Shown here: in pieces, positions 1 to 7,689 of the stretch
Numbering within the stretch: position 1 is the first letter of the stretch
Layout: each line of letters opens with the position of its first letter
Notes under the pieces: model-generated
Seen by the model: the letters and a program-made list of their open reading frames with translations, nothing else
Database searches by the model: none
Told to the model about the DNA's origin: nothing
Source of the DNA: Methylococcaceae bacterium UBA975
Lineage (GTDB): Bacteria; Pseudomonadota; Gammaproteobacteria; Methylococcales; Cycloclasticaceae
Length of the DNA: 11,223 bases
Reading direction: 5' to 3'
NCBI GenBank assembly: GCA_002292375.1
Contig: DBBV01000021.1
Location: 1 to 11,223 of the forward strand
Made by a program: the position numbers and the translations under genes

Positions 1-20
1 CTTCTGGCGCACCATACACA

Positions 21-46
21 AAACCCTCCTTCTGGAGGGTTTTTCT
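21..46 (+). terminator. Rho-independent terminator of an upstream gene
   Basis: A perfect 9-bp stem pairs 21-29 (AAACCCTCC) with 34-42 (GGAGGGTTT) around a 4-base loop TTCT, and a T-run continues to 44. The T-run follows the stem on the + strand, so it should end a + strand transcript whose gene lies left of the window. It also insulates the nrdJ promoter region from upstream transcription. Confidence 0.8.
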
Positions 47-171
47 GTTATTGCCGTGTATAGTTTTATACAAGAAAAATGTTAAACGTTAATTTTTTGA
101 CGCGGTAGATCAAATAAAGCCCTAACAATTTGATATTTAAAACATTTTCAAAATCAAACAAGACAGCAAAA

Positions 172-218
172 ATACTAGATATAGTTGTGTTAAAAATAAA
201 TAACACATCATCTTGTGT
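172..218 (+). promoter_or_regulatory. Tandem NrdR boxes upstream of nrdJab
   Basis: Two 16-bp sites resemble the NrdR-box consensus acaCwAtATaTwGtgt. Box 1 is 172-187 (ATACTAGATATAGTTG) and matches the core CwAtATaTwG at 9 of 10 positions. Box 2 is 203-218 (ACACATCATCTTGTGT), with perfect ACAC and GTGT arms. The starts are 31 bp apart, about three helical turns, which is the classic spacing for cooperative NrdR binding. NrdR is the Zn-ribbon/ATP-cone repressor that senses dATP/ATP and controls ribonucleotide reductase operons. Box 1 also contains TATAGT (180-185), a -10-like hexamer without a good -35. Seen: the two boxes and their spacing. Inferred: repression of nrdJab by NrdR, whose gene is not in the window. 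Confidence 0.75.
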
Positions 219-241
219 TTTGTTGAAAAAACTCTTAATCT
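213..241 (+). promoter_or_regulatory. Candidate promoter of nrdJab
   Basis: TTGTGT (213-218) and TAATCT (236-241) are separated by 17 bp and could serve as -35 and -10. The -35 overlaps the end of NrdR box 2, which would let the repressor block RNA polymerase. Neither hexamer is close to consensus. TATAGT at 180-185 inside box 1 is a competing -10, so the choice of promoter is uncertain. Confidence 0.35.
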
Positions 242-263
242 AGCACCACTGGGCATAGGGACT

Positions 264-308
264 ATGTCAAACATCAAAATAAAAAAACAATCGCCGGGGA
301 AATTATGA
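264..308 (+). other. Possible 14-codon leader ORF overlapping the nrdJa start
   Basis: ATG at 264 opens a short frame reading MSNIKIKKQSPGKL and ends at TGA 306-308. The stop overlaps the nrdJa ATG (305-307) in an ATGA junction, as in translationally coupled pairs. An AGGG (257-260) lies only 3 bases before this ATG, which is tight for a ribosome binding site. Both elements sit in a small hairpin, CATAG (254-258) against CTATG (262-266). The frame may be chance: it is short and no family is known to me. Confidence 0.2.
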
Positions 309-2458
309 CTACAGCCAAATTGAAAATAGTGAAAGAGCAGGTATCAACTATTGACTTCCAATCCGCCTCGTTAGACATCTGGGATAAAAAATATTGTCTA
401 AAAAAACAAGATGGCTCGCCGGTCGATACGTCAATACAAGACACCTATGACCGCGTGGCAACCGCCATTTCCGAGGTTGAAGAAACAGAAGAAAAACAGG
501 CTTATTGGCATGATCAATTTGTTTGGGCGTTAAAGCACGGGGCCATTCCAGCGGGACGCATTATTTCTAACGCCGGTGCCAGTGATTACAAACCCGCTAC
601 ATCAACCATTAACTGCACCGTGTCAGGTTCGATTCGTGACTCAATGGACGACATTTTAGGCAAAACCCACGAAGCCGGTTTAACCCTAAAAGCGGGTTGC
701 GGTATCGGTTATGAGTTTTCGACCTTACGCCCAAAAGGCGCGTACGTGTCAGGCGCAGGTGCTAACACCTCAGGGCCGCTGTCGTTTATGGATATCTTCG
801 ATAAAATGTGCTTTACCGTATCGTCTGCCGGTGGCCGTCGTGGTGCACAAATGGCGACCTTTGACGTGGCTCACCCCGATGCACGTGATTTTGTTCGGGT
901 TAAACGTGAAGACGGCCGTTTACGCCAATTTAACCTATCGTTATTAATTACCGATGACTTTGTTCAAGCGGTCAAAGACGATGCCGACTGGCCTTTAGTG
1001 TTCCCTATTTTAGAAAAAGAGTTAGCGAGTAACGAGATTGATTTAACCGATAGCAGCAAGGTACTGTGGCGCGAATGGCCGATTACCGAGGGTTATATCG
1101 TTAATGAGGTGGGCCTAGTGGCTTGCCGTATCTACAAAACGGTTAAGGCGCAAGGTTTATGGGAAACCATCATGGCGTCTACCTACGATTACGCCGAACC
1201 TGGCTTTATCTTGATTGATAAAGTCAACGAAATGAACAATAACTGGTTTTGTGAAAACATCCGCGCCACCAACCCGTGCGGGGAACAGCCGTTACCGCCG
1301 TATGGTTCGTGCTTACTAGGCTCGGTTAACCTAACCAAATTTGTGAGCAAGCCCTTTACCAAAGAAGCCACCTTCGACTGGGAAAAATTCCGCAAAACGG
1401 TCAGTATTTTTACCCGTATGCTGGATAACGTGGTCGAAATTAACGGCCTACCGTTAGAAGGCCAACGTGAAGCAATCGAACACAAACGCCGCCACGGCAT
1501 GGGCTTTTTAGGCCTTGGCTCTACGCTCACCATGATGGGTATTCCTTACGGTGAACAAGCCTCGGTTGAATTTACCGAAGAAGTTAGCAAGCAATTGGCG
1601 ATCAGCGGTTGGGAAGCCGGCTTAGAACTGGCAAAAGAAAAAGGCCCAGCACCGATAATGGATGAAGACTTTGAAATCACCGGTGACATGCTGCGCAAAC
1701 GCCCCGAAATGCTAGACGATGGCTATAAACTGGGCGATAGCATTAAAGGCCGCGTGCTACACGCAAAATACAGCCGCTACATGCAGCAAGTCGCAAAAGA
1801 GGCACCCGAGTTGGTTGAACAGCTGGCCGAAACAGGCGCGCGCTTTACCCACCACAGCTCCATCGCGCCAACGGGGACTATTTCACTATCCTTAGCCAAT
1901 AACGCCAGTAACGGTATCGAGCCGAGCTTTGCGCACCATTATTCACGCAACGTTATTCGTGAAGGCCGTAACGCCAAAGAAAAAGTCGATGTGTTCTCGT
2001 TTGAACTGTTGGCCTACCGCACGCTAGTTAATCAAAAAGCGATGCCGTATTCCGAAAAAGAAGACGAAAAACTACCGGACTACTTTGTTACCGCCGAAAC
2101 CATTACCCCAAAACAACACGTAGACATACAAGCCGCAGCGCAAAAATGGGTGGATTCGTCCATTTCAAAAACCGCTAACGTGCCGACCGACTTTGCCTTT
2201 GAAGACTTTAAAGACATTTATATGTACGCGCATGAAAAGGGTCTGAAAGGCTGTACCACGTTCCGCTTTAACCCCGATGCCTTCCAAGGCGTATTGGTTA
2301 AAGAGTCTGATTTGGAAAACACCACCTACCGTTTCAACCTTAAAGATGGCAGCGTGTTAGAAGCCAAAGGTAATGAAATGATCGAATACGAGGGAGAATC
2401 CCACACAGCCGCTAACCTGTACGACGCCTTAAAAGAAGGCTACTACGGTAAATTTTAA
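305..2458 (+). CDS. nrdJ: Class II (adenosylcobalamin-dependent) ribonucleotide reductase, catalytic subunit NrdJa
   Basis: This cytoplasmic 717-residue enzyme reduces ribonucleotides to deoxyribonucleotides, using adenosylcobalamin to create the thiyl radical. It therefore works with or without oxygen. The RNR fold signatures are in order: STINC with redox Cys104; AGCGIG (130-135); SAGGRRGAQ (174-182); NPCGE (323-327) with the predicted thiyl Cys325 and catalytic Glu327; partner redox Cys336; RRHGMGFLGLG (395-405); APTGTIS (521-527); and SKTANVP (621-627). There is no ATP-cone domain at the N-terminus. The protein stops before the TSCPD domain and Cys-rich tail found in single-chain NrdJ; these lie in the next gene. 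This matches the split NrdJa/NrdJb layout of Pseudomonas, where NrdJa has about the same length. GGGGA (296-300) lies 4 bases before the ATG. Expected regulation is by NrdR through the tandem boxes upstream. Confidence 0.95.
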   Translation: MTTAKLKIVKEQVSTIDFQSASLDIWDKKYCLKKQDGSPVDTSIQDTYDRVATAISEVEETEEKQAYWHDQFVWALKHGAIPAGRIISNAGASDYKPATSTINCTVSGSIRDSMDDILGKTHEAGLTLKAGCGIGYEFSTLRPKGAYVSGAGANTSGPLSFMDIFDKMCFTVSSAGGRRGAQMATFDVAHPDARDFVRVKREDGRLRQFNLSLLITDDFVQAVKDDADWPLVFPILEKELASNEIDLTDSSKVLWREWPITEGYIVNEVGLVACRIYKTVKAQGLWETIMASTYDYAEPGFILIDKVNEMNNNWFCENIRATNPCGEQPLPPYGSCLLGSVNLTKFVSKPFTKEATFDWEKFRKTVSIFTRMLDNVVEINGLPLEGQREAIEHKRRHGMGFLGLGSTLTMMGIPYGEQASVEFTEEVSKQLAISGWEAGLELAKEKGPAPIMDEDFEITGDMLRKRPEMLDDGYKLGDSIKGRVLHAKYSRYMQQVAKEAPELVEQLAETGARFTHHSSIAPTGTISLSLANNASNGIEPSFAHHYSRNVIREGRNAKEKVDVFSFELLAYRTLVNQKAMPYSEKEDEKLPDYFVTAETITPKQHVDIQAAAQKWVDSSISKTANVPTDFAFEDFKDIYMYAHEKGLKGCTTFRFNPDAFQGVLVKESDLENTTYRFNLKDGSVLEAKGNEMIEYEGESHTAANLYDALKEGYYGKF

Positions 2459-2483
2459 ATACAGCGGATAAGGAGACAGCACA

Positions 2484-3191
2484 ATGACACATAAAATTTC
2501 ACAAGACATTATCGGCTACGAAGTGGTCAAACAAGAGCAAGAGCCCGCTGCAAAACCAGTGGCACCGGCAGCAGAGGCAAAAAGCAATATCATCCAAATG
2601 CACGAAAGCCTGCAACGGCCCGAAATGCTACTGGGTTCGACCTATAAAATTAAAACCCCGTTGTCCGAGCATTCCTTGTACATAACCATTAATGACATCG
2701 TGCTTAATCACGACACCGACCACGAACAACGCCGTCCATTTGAAGTGTTTATTAACTCTAAAAACATGGATCACTTTCAGTGGATCGTCGCGCTAACCCG
2801 CATTATGTCGGCAGTGTTCAGAAAAGGCGGCGACATCACCTTTTTGGTGGAAGAGCTGCGTTCGGTGTTTGACCCAAGCGGTGGTTACTTTAAAAAAGGC
2901 GGGAAGTTTATGCCCTCGCTAGTCGCCGAAATTGGCGACGTCGTAGAATCGCACCTAAAAATGATCGGCATGATCAAAAGTGAAGAAATTAGCGAGCACC
3001 AGCAACAAATTATGGACGAAAAACGCGCCCAGTTTGAAGGTGAAAAACTAGCTAAAAACGCCGAACAAGAAACAGAGTCCAGCGCCTTTCCAGCCGGCTC
3101 ACAGTTATGCACCAAGTGTAATACCAAAGCCGCCATTCAAATGGACGGCTGTATGACCTGTTTAAATTGTGGGGATAGTAAGTGTGGGTAG
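2484..3191 (+). CDS. nrdJb: Class II ribonucleotide reductase accessory subunit NrdJb (TSCPD domain and Cys tail)
   Basis: This 235-residue protein corresponds to the C-terminal part of single-chain NrdJ. Residues about 50-165 form the TSCPD-type domain (segments such as RPFEVFINSKN and LTRIMSAVFRKGGD). Residues 166-205 are charged and probably a linker. The last 27 residues hold C209xxC212, DGC223xxC226xxC229G and a terminal SKCG with Cys234. In class II enzymes this tail probably binds zinc and supplies the shuttle cysteines that re-reduce the active-site disulfide of NrdJa, with electrons from thioredoxin. The start follows AGGAG (2471-2475) with 8-base spacing, 25 bases after the nrdJa stop, so the two are surely one operon. 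The family and the split are well known; its need for NrdJa activity here is inferred. Confidence 0.9.
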   Translation: MTHKISQDIIGYEVVKQEQEPAAKPVAPAAEAKSNIIQMHESLQRPEMLLGSTYKIKTPLSEHSLYITINDIVLNHDTDHEQRRPFEVFINSKNMDHFQWIVALTRIMSAVFRKGGDITFLVEELRSVFDPSGGYFKKGGKFMPSLVAEIGDVVESHLKMIGMIKSEEISEHQQQIMDEKRAQFEGEKLAKNAEQETESSAFPAGSQLCTKCNTKAAIQMDGCMTCLNCGDSKCG

Positions 3192-3236
3192 GGGAGAATA
3201 AAGCGCAATTTGTATTTTGCAAATGTGGTTGAGACC

Positions 3237-3292
3237 ATAAGGTGCGACTTTTGAGTGATAAGGTGCGACTTTTGGCGGCATAAGATGCGACC
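3237..3292. repeat. Three tandem 21-22 bp repeats, possible mobile-element end relic
   Basis: The unit ATAAGGTGCGACTTTTG occurs perfectly at 3237-3253 and 3258-3274. A third, diverged copy (ATAAGATGCGACC) starts at 3280. Start-to-start spacing is 21 then 22 bp, about two helical turns, so all copies face the same side of the helix. No transposase or replication gene is adjacent. Such spaced subterminal repeats occur at the ends of some IS elements (IS21 family, for example) and as protein-binding iterons. The relic reading is a guess; the repeats themselves are plain. Confidence 0.75.
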
Positions 3293-3375
3293 AAGAAGTC
3301 ATGTTTTATAAGGGTTGAAAAGGGATGCGCTAAATTGATAGGGGTGTTGCCTGCATTTATGTTTCGTTTTACACC

Positions 3376-3404
3376 AAAAAAGGGACTTTTCGGTCCCTTT
3401 TTTT
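3376..3404. terminator. Bidirectional Rho-independent terminator between convergent operons
   Basis: AGGGAC (3381-3386) pairs with GTCCCT (3393-3398) around a 6-base loop, and the stem is flanked by an A-run (3376-3381) and a T-run (3398-3404). The element therefore has a U-tract in both directions. It lies 10 bases after the stop of the - strand metallopeptidase and about 185 bases after nrdJb, so it can end both operons. Confidence 0.9.
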
Positions 3405-3413
3405 ATCCGGAGA

Positions 3414-4193
3414 TTATTCGTTTAAATAGAGTTCAGCTTGGGTGTCTAATGTTGACTTGATTTGCTTCCAATTTGGCATTACTTCAGTCAGTAAGCGCCA
3501 AAACCTGTCGCTGTGGTTATGTTCAGCTATATGGCAAAGCTCATGCAATATTACGTAATCTATGGATTCTTTAGAGGCTTTAACCAAATGAGGGTTAAGC
3601 ACCAGATTGCCTTTAGCTGAACAACTTCCCCATTGCTTCTTCATAGACATAACTTTGAAGCTAGGCTGTTTCGTTACCCAAGTGGCTTTAGCTAGCATTA
3701 ATTGTAAGCGTTCATTGAAGATGAGCTTGGCACGATAGACGTACCATTTATCAATTAAGTCTTTCACCGTTGATGAATTATTGTTTTCATTCAGTAACAC
3801 CACAAGCTTGCCACGCAGAAGTTTTACGCTAGGCGCGTATTGGGATTCAATCAGTATTTTCAACATGTAGCGACGCCCTAAATAGAACTGTGATTCGCCG
3901 CTAACGTATTGTCTGGGTAGTACATGCTCATTTAAAGAAGAAAAATCAGACATGTGCTTCCATATCCATTTTGCCCGTTTATTAACAGCTACGTGTACAG
4001 CTTCTTTACTGGTTTGTTCGGGTACAGTTGCTACAACCCTTCGGTCTGGGTGAACTTTAATGACAATCTGTCTTTTCGAGGCTTGATGATTTGGCTTTAA
4101 AACGGTGCTTTTACGAATAACATCATAAAGAATGGTTTCACTACCGTAGGTGAGGTGACCTTGTTCAACGGTTTCCTTTCTTATTTTACTCAC
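3414..4193 (-). CDS. YgjP/DUF45-family zinc metallopeptidase linked to hsdR
   Basis: This 259-residue soluble protein is a predicted metalloprotease of the YgjP-like family (PF01863, often labelled M48 family or SprT-like). The catalytic site is HELCH (217-221): His217, His221 and probably His227 bind zinc, Glu218 is the base, and the family's NHSxxFW follows (226-232). The other family signature, QWGSCSAKGNLVLN (187-200), precedes it. The start is GTG at 4193, overlapping the hsdR TGA as GTGA (4190-4193), so translation is coupled to hsdR; no strong ribosome binding site is visible. Genes of this family commonly follow hsdR in type I restriction operons. Their substrate is not established; turnover or processing of HsdR is one possibility, not shown here. 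Length is normal for the family. Confidence 0.88.
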   Translation of the reverse strand: MSKIRKETVEQGHLTYGSETILYDVIRKSTVLKPNHQASKRQIVIKVHPDRRVVATVPEQTSKEAVHVAVNKRAKWIWKHMSDFSSLNEHVLPRQYVSGESQFYLGRRYMLKILIESQYAPSVKLLRGKLVVLLNENNNSSTVKDLIDKWYVYRAKLIFNERLQLMLAKATWVTKQPSFKVMSMKKQWGSCSAKGNLVLNPHLVKASKESIDYVILHELCHIAEHNHSDRFWRLLTEVMPNWKQIKSTLDTQAELYLNE

Positions 4194-7100
4194 GATCTAG
4201 AAAGGCCTAAGTGTGTGATCTTTATGACTTCCTGGATGAAGCGTTCAGCCTTTTCAAGGCCTAGATCAGCAAACAGCATGGGCAATAGCTGCATGCTTAT
4301 TTTGTTTTCAATTTCACTAGGATTAATGGAATACTCAGCGACTGCTGTTTTAACAATATTATCAATGTCGACTGCATATTGTGTGAGCTTATCGTCGCTA
4401 AGGCCGCTGTTATCAAGAAGTTCGGCGTCAAATAAGTGCTTGAATAAACCAAAGTAAGCTTGAGCGTGTTTATTATTTGTCAGCTCGTCAGGTATTCCTT
4501 CTATTTTCCGTTCTTTAACGTCTTGTTCAAAATCAGCAAATAAAATGTACTGTTTTACCGGGGCATCAAACATGGCCTTTGTGTCGGCAATGGCTTTTTT
4601 TAGTAGCTTTGAAAAATACTCTTGAGCGTATGGGTCATCAGCTAAATCCTGCTTTATCATTTTAGTGATGCGACCAGTGATCTTATCTGTTTGATTTCTC
4701 GCTTCATCATCGGTCATATCGGCAGGTTTTACGTCTTTACCTAGATTGCCCACTAAGTACGAACCCGCAGACTCTTTTATTTCAATGCCACCAATATGTT
4801 TATCCAGTAAATAACGAACGTCATCTGCGTATTGATCGTAATCAATGGTCTCGTTAGCGTCCTCACGAACCTGCTTGCGTAACCCAATAAACATCTTAAG
4901 TGTGTCTTTATAGTGCTGGCGTGAATCATCAAAACTTTTATCGTCAAAGTAAGTAGCGGACTGTAAGGCGACCTTCATGCAATTTGAAAAAGCAGTCAAT
5001 GCTAAGTAGAAATCATCACGTTTTTTAAGATTGGTATCTACCAACTGGCCTTGAGCATCATCAATTTTTGGGGACAATGCTTGTCGTAAAGCGGCAGGGT
5101 CTTGCTTGTTTTTCACATTAGAAAAGCTTTCCCAGAGTGTTTTGTACAACACAGGCAGTTTTTTATACTCCGTATCCATTCCGTGATACATATCTTTAAG
5201 GTCATCAATATCAAACCCACCCTGTGTTCGTTCGGCTAAGTCTTGATACTTTTCGATGGTTGCATCAAGTTCTTTTAGAATGCCGCGATAATCGATCAAG
5301 TAACCAAACTGCTTCTTACTGTGTAGTCGGTTCACACGGGCAATGGCTTGAATCAGATTATGTTCTTTAAGGGGTTTGTCTATGTAAAGAACCGTATTTT
5401 TAGGCTCATCAAACCCCGTCAATAATTTATCAACAACAATGATGATGTCGGGTCCATCATCACGACTGAAGTCTTCGATGATTTGTTTTGTGTAGACCTT
5501 TTCATCTGCTTTTCCAACGTTGTCTTTCCACCAGTTCTGGACAATATCCTTACTGTCTTCATCTACAACTTCATGGCCTTCTCGCGTATCGGGAGCCGAC
5601 ATGGCGACAACAGAGGTGATTTTGCCAACCTTATCCAGTGCATTCTTATAGCGAATAGCCGAGGCTTTAGAATCGCAGGCTAGCTGACCTTTTAAGTGCT
5701 GTTGTTTAAAGTTTTGGAAATGATCAGATATATCGTGGGCTATCAGTTCTATCCGCCCCTCGGTTTGATAGATTTGACCTTTTTGTGAGAACTTTTTCTT
5801 TAAGTCAGTTTTTTGCTGCTCAGTTAGTTTGTCTGTTATTCGGTCAAACCACGCATCAATGGCTTGGTCATTAACGTTTAGGTCAGGGATGCGTTCTTCG
5901 TAAAGCAATGGCGTAACGGTCTTGTCCTGAACCGCTTGCTGCATCGTATAGGAATGGATGATTTTACCAAACTTGTTCTCGGTTTTATCGTCCTTAAGAA
6001 GCGGGGTGCCGGTAAAGGCAATAAAAGCAGCCTTAGGCAGTGTTTGAAGCATGCGTATATTGTTCTCGCCATTTTGACTACGGTGCCCCTCATCAACTAA
6101 AACGATAATATTAGGGCTGTCGTTGTAACAACTTTTTTGCTTTATCGCAGAACCAAATTTATTAATGATAGAGAAAATTACCCGTTCATTACCATGACCA
6201 ATTTGCTCTGCTAAACGGCGCCCAGAGGTTGCCATCGCGTCTTTTTTGTCGCGAGCCGTCAATGCGCCGCCACTGGCAAAAGTCCGGCTCAGTTGGTCTT
6301 CTAAGTTAACTCGGTCGGTTACAAGGATTACCCTGCATTGAGCCAGTTCTTCCAGCCAGATTAAAGCCTTTGATAAAAACACCATCGTGAATGATTTGCC
6401 GCTACCGGTGGTATGCCAAATAACCCCACCTTTACGTGCTCCAAGGCGAGCACCAGACTCCTCAAAACATCCAATTCGCTCAACCAATGCCTTAATGCCA
6501 AACACTTGTTGATAGCGAGCCACAATTTTGCCGGCTTTTTTATCAAACAAGGTATAAAGACGCGCCATGTCTAACAACCGATCGGGTCGCAGTAAACTGA
6601 CAATGAGTCGATCTTGATCAGTAACAGTCAGCTCACCCGCAGCAATTAAAGATAAGTATTCTTCTTTGGCAGAATCAGGCCGGTGGTTAAAAATGGCATT
6701 TAATTGCAGGCTGTTTAAACGGTTATTTTTAAGCCGTATAAACTCGGCTTCTATAATTTCTTCTTCCTTCCATGTGGCCCAAAACTTATCCGGTGTGCCG
6801 CAAGTGGCATATAAGCCTTCGTGCCCATTAATGGACAATAATAACTGGCTGTAGGCAAATAGATGGGGGATTTCAGTTTGGCCCTGGTTGCGAATTTGTT
6901 GCGAGATGGCCTCTGCAACGCTTGACTTGTTTTCATGCTTTGAATCAGGGCGCTTAGCCTCAATTACCACCCAAGGCAAGCCGTTAACAAAACAAACGAT
7001 GTCGGGAATGCGATTACCCGTCGCTTCACTGTTTTGCACAACCATTTCCTCAGTAAAGTGAAAGTGGTTGTTATCAAGTGTGTGCCAATCAATTAGTTGA

Positions 7101-7477
7101 ATAGTAGGAGAGGCTTTTTTGCCATCAATAAACTCAGTCACGCCCACGCCATACATCATCGCGTTGTAAAGTTTCTCGTTTGCGCCTCTTAAACCCTCGT
7201 TCATAGATGGGCTCAGCTCATGAGATATTTTGTCGATAGTGGCTTCAGACAATGCGTGTTGTTTACCCCCGAATGGAAACGTTTGTTTAGCTAAAAAATC
7301 ACGCAAGATAGGCGGCAGAATCACTTGGCTAGTAGAGCCACGCAAAGCTTCACAATTACTAGGGGTAATAAAGCTGTAGCCTAAATTTGAGAGTAGGGTT
7401 AAAGCGGGTAGCTTTGAACTGGCCTCTTCTTTGAAATTTACAACGCTCTGTTGAATTGTACTGTTTTTCATTTCCAT
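4190..7477 (-). CDS. hsdR: Type I restriction enzyme R subunit (HsdR), ATP-dependent DNA translocase and endonuclease
   Basis: This 1095-residue subunit translocates and cuts unmethylated DNA when bound to an HsdM2-HsdS complex. The N-terminal PD-(D/E)XK nuclease shows IPDIV with Asp159 and VIEAK with Glu173 and Lys175. The SF2 motor follows: Walker A TTGSGKS (356-362), VTDRVNLEDQL (386-396), motif II DEGH (462-465), motif III FTGTP (488-492), TGFDEP (687-692) and motif VI QAIARVNR (710-717). A helical C-terminal region expected to contact HsdM follows. All key residues are present and the length is typical, so the gene appears intact. ATG at 7477 is preferred because GGA lies 9 bases upstream; an in-frame ATG at 7471 is the alternative. 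It forms an operon with the metallopeptidase. No hsdM or hsdS is in the window. Confidence 0.95.
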   Translation of the reverse strand: MEMKNSTIQQSVVNFKEEASSKLPALTLLSNLGYSFITPSNCEALRGSTSQVILPPILRDFLAKQTFPFGGKQHALSEATIDKISHELSPSMNEGLRGANEKLYNAMMYGVGVTEFIDGKKASPTIQLIDWHTLDNNHFHFTEEMVVQNSEATGNRIPDIVCFVNGLPWVVIEAKRPDSKHENKSSVAEAISQQIRNQGQTEIPHLFAYSQLLLSINGHEGLYATCGTPDKFWATWKEEEIIEAEFIRLKNNRLNSLQLNAIFNHRPDSAKEEYLSLIAAGELTVTDQDRLIVSLLRPDRLLDMARLYTLFDKKAGKIVARYQQVFGIKALVERIGCFEESGARLGARKGGVIWHTTGSGKSFTMVFLSKALIWLEELAQCRVILVTDRVNLEDQLSRTFASGGALTARDKKDAMATSGRRLAEQIGHGNERVIFSIINKFGSAIKQKSCYNDSPNIIVLVDEGHRSQNGENNIRMLQTLPKAAFIAFTGTPLLKDDKTENKFGKIIHSYTMQQAVQDKTVTPLLYEERIPDLNVNDQAIDAWFDRITDKLTEQQKTDLKKKFSQKGQIYQTEGRIELIAHDISDHFQNFKQQHLKGQLACDSKASAIRYKNALDKVGKITSVVAMSAPDTREGHEVVDEDSKDIVQNWWKDNVGKADEKVYTKQIIEDFSRDDGPDIIIVVDKLLTGFDEPKNTVLYIDKPLKEHNLIQAIARVNRLHSKKQFGYLIDYRGILKELDATIEKYQDLAERTQGGFDIDDLKDMYHGMDTEYKKLPVLYKTLWESFSNVKNKQDPAALRQALSPKIDDAQGQLVDTNLKKRDDFYLALTAFSNCMKVALQSATYFDDKSFDDSRQHYKDTLKMFIGLRKQVREDANETIDYDQYADDVRYLLDKHIGGIEIKESAGSYLVGNLGKDVKPADMTDDEARNQTDKITGRITKMIKQDLADDPYAQEYFSKLLKKAIADTKAMFDAPVKQYILFADFEQDVKERKIEGIPDELTNNKHAQAYFGLFKHLFDAELLDNSGLSDDKLTQYAVDIDNIVKTAVAEYSINPSEIENKISMQLLPMLFADLGLEKAERFIQEVIKITHLGLSRS

Positions 7478-7521
7478 ATTGGGTGTTCCAGCTAGTTTTT
7501 AAGTAAACCCTTCATGGCTCA

Positions 7522-7549
7522 CTTCTATCATTTGATTTTCTACAGGCAA
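7522..7549 (-). promoter_or_regulatory. Weak candidate promoter for hsdR
   Basis: On the - strand TTGCCT (7549-7544) and TAGAAG (7527-7522) are 16 bp apart, each matching 4 of 6 consensus bases. They lie just after the predicted terminator and about 45 bases before the hsdR ATG. This would give hsdR its own transcript, but the match is poor. Confidence 0.2.
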
Positions 7550-7602
7550 AGAAAAACCGCCAAGGTTGCGCGACACCCCAAAGGGTACTAAGCGTGGCGG
7601 TT
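7550..7602 (-). terminator. Structured hairpin, probable terminator after the orphan gene
   Basis: On the - strand AACCGCCA (7602-7595) pairs with TGGCGGTT (7562-7555), extended inward by CGC/GCG across a bulge. Inside is a second small stem ACCC/GGGT (7586-7583 with 7578-7575). A T-run (7556-7552) and a further TTT follow only in the - direction. The element lies 88 bases after the stop of the 133-residue gene. The loop, at 32 bases, is larger than in simple terminators, so a dispersed palindromic repeat or an attenuator before hsdR is also possible. The rest of this 212-bp gap shows no convincing gene. Confidence 0.5.
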
Positions 7603-7689
7603 ATGTTGAGGTAATTTTGGTGCCTATTAGCCCTGCCGTCAAGAGCAGTTAAGCTTATTTGGCTTTTCGTGCGTTCCAAGAAATTCATA

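Noticed and set aside
66..74. TTATACAAG, resembling a DnaA box
   Set aside because: Two mismatches in the conserved end and no second box nearby.
130..143. TTGAT half-site resembling an FNR/Anr box
   Set aside because: The second half-site (AAAAC) matches ATCAA poorly, so the palindrome is missing.
242..253. AGCACCACTGGG, slightly like part of a cobalamin riboswitch B12 box
   Set aside because: The rest of the B12 aptamer (about 200 nt, other conserved boxes) is absent, and a B12-off switch on a B12-dependent enzyme would be illogical.
3208..3224. ATTTG/CAAAT hairpin just after nrdJb as a terminator
   Set aside because: The stem is only 5 AT-rich base pairs with no T-run; the strong terminator at 3376-3404 is the better candidate.
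3052..3294. A - strand open frame across the nrdJb end and the repeats
   Set aside because: It is antisense to the conserved Cys tail of NrdJb, and its repeated SRTL motif only reflects the DNA repeats.
4155..4457. A 100-codon + strand open frame
   Set aside because: It is antisense to the hsdR end and the metallopeptidase start, both well supported.
7555..7602. The compound hairpin as an integron attC site
   Set aside because: The GTTRRRY and RYYYAAC core sites are not present at its ends and no cassette gene or integrase is nearby.
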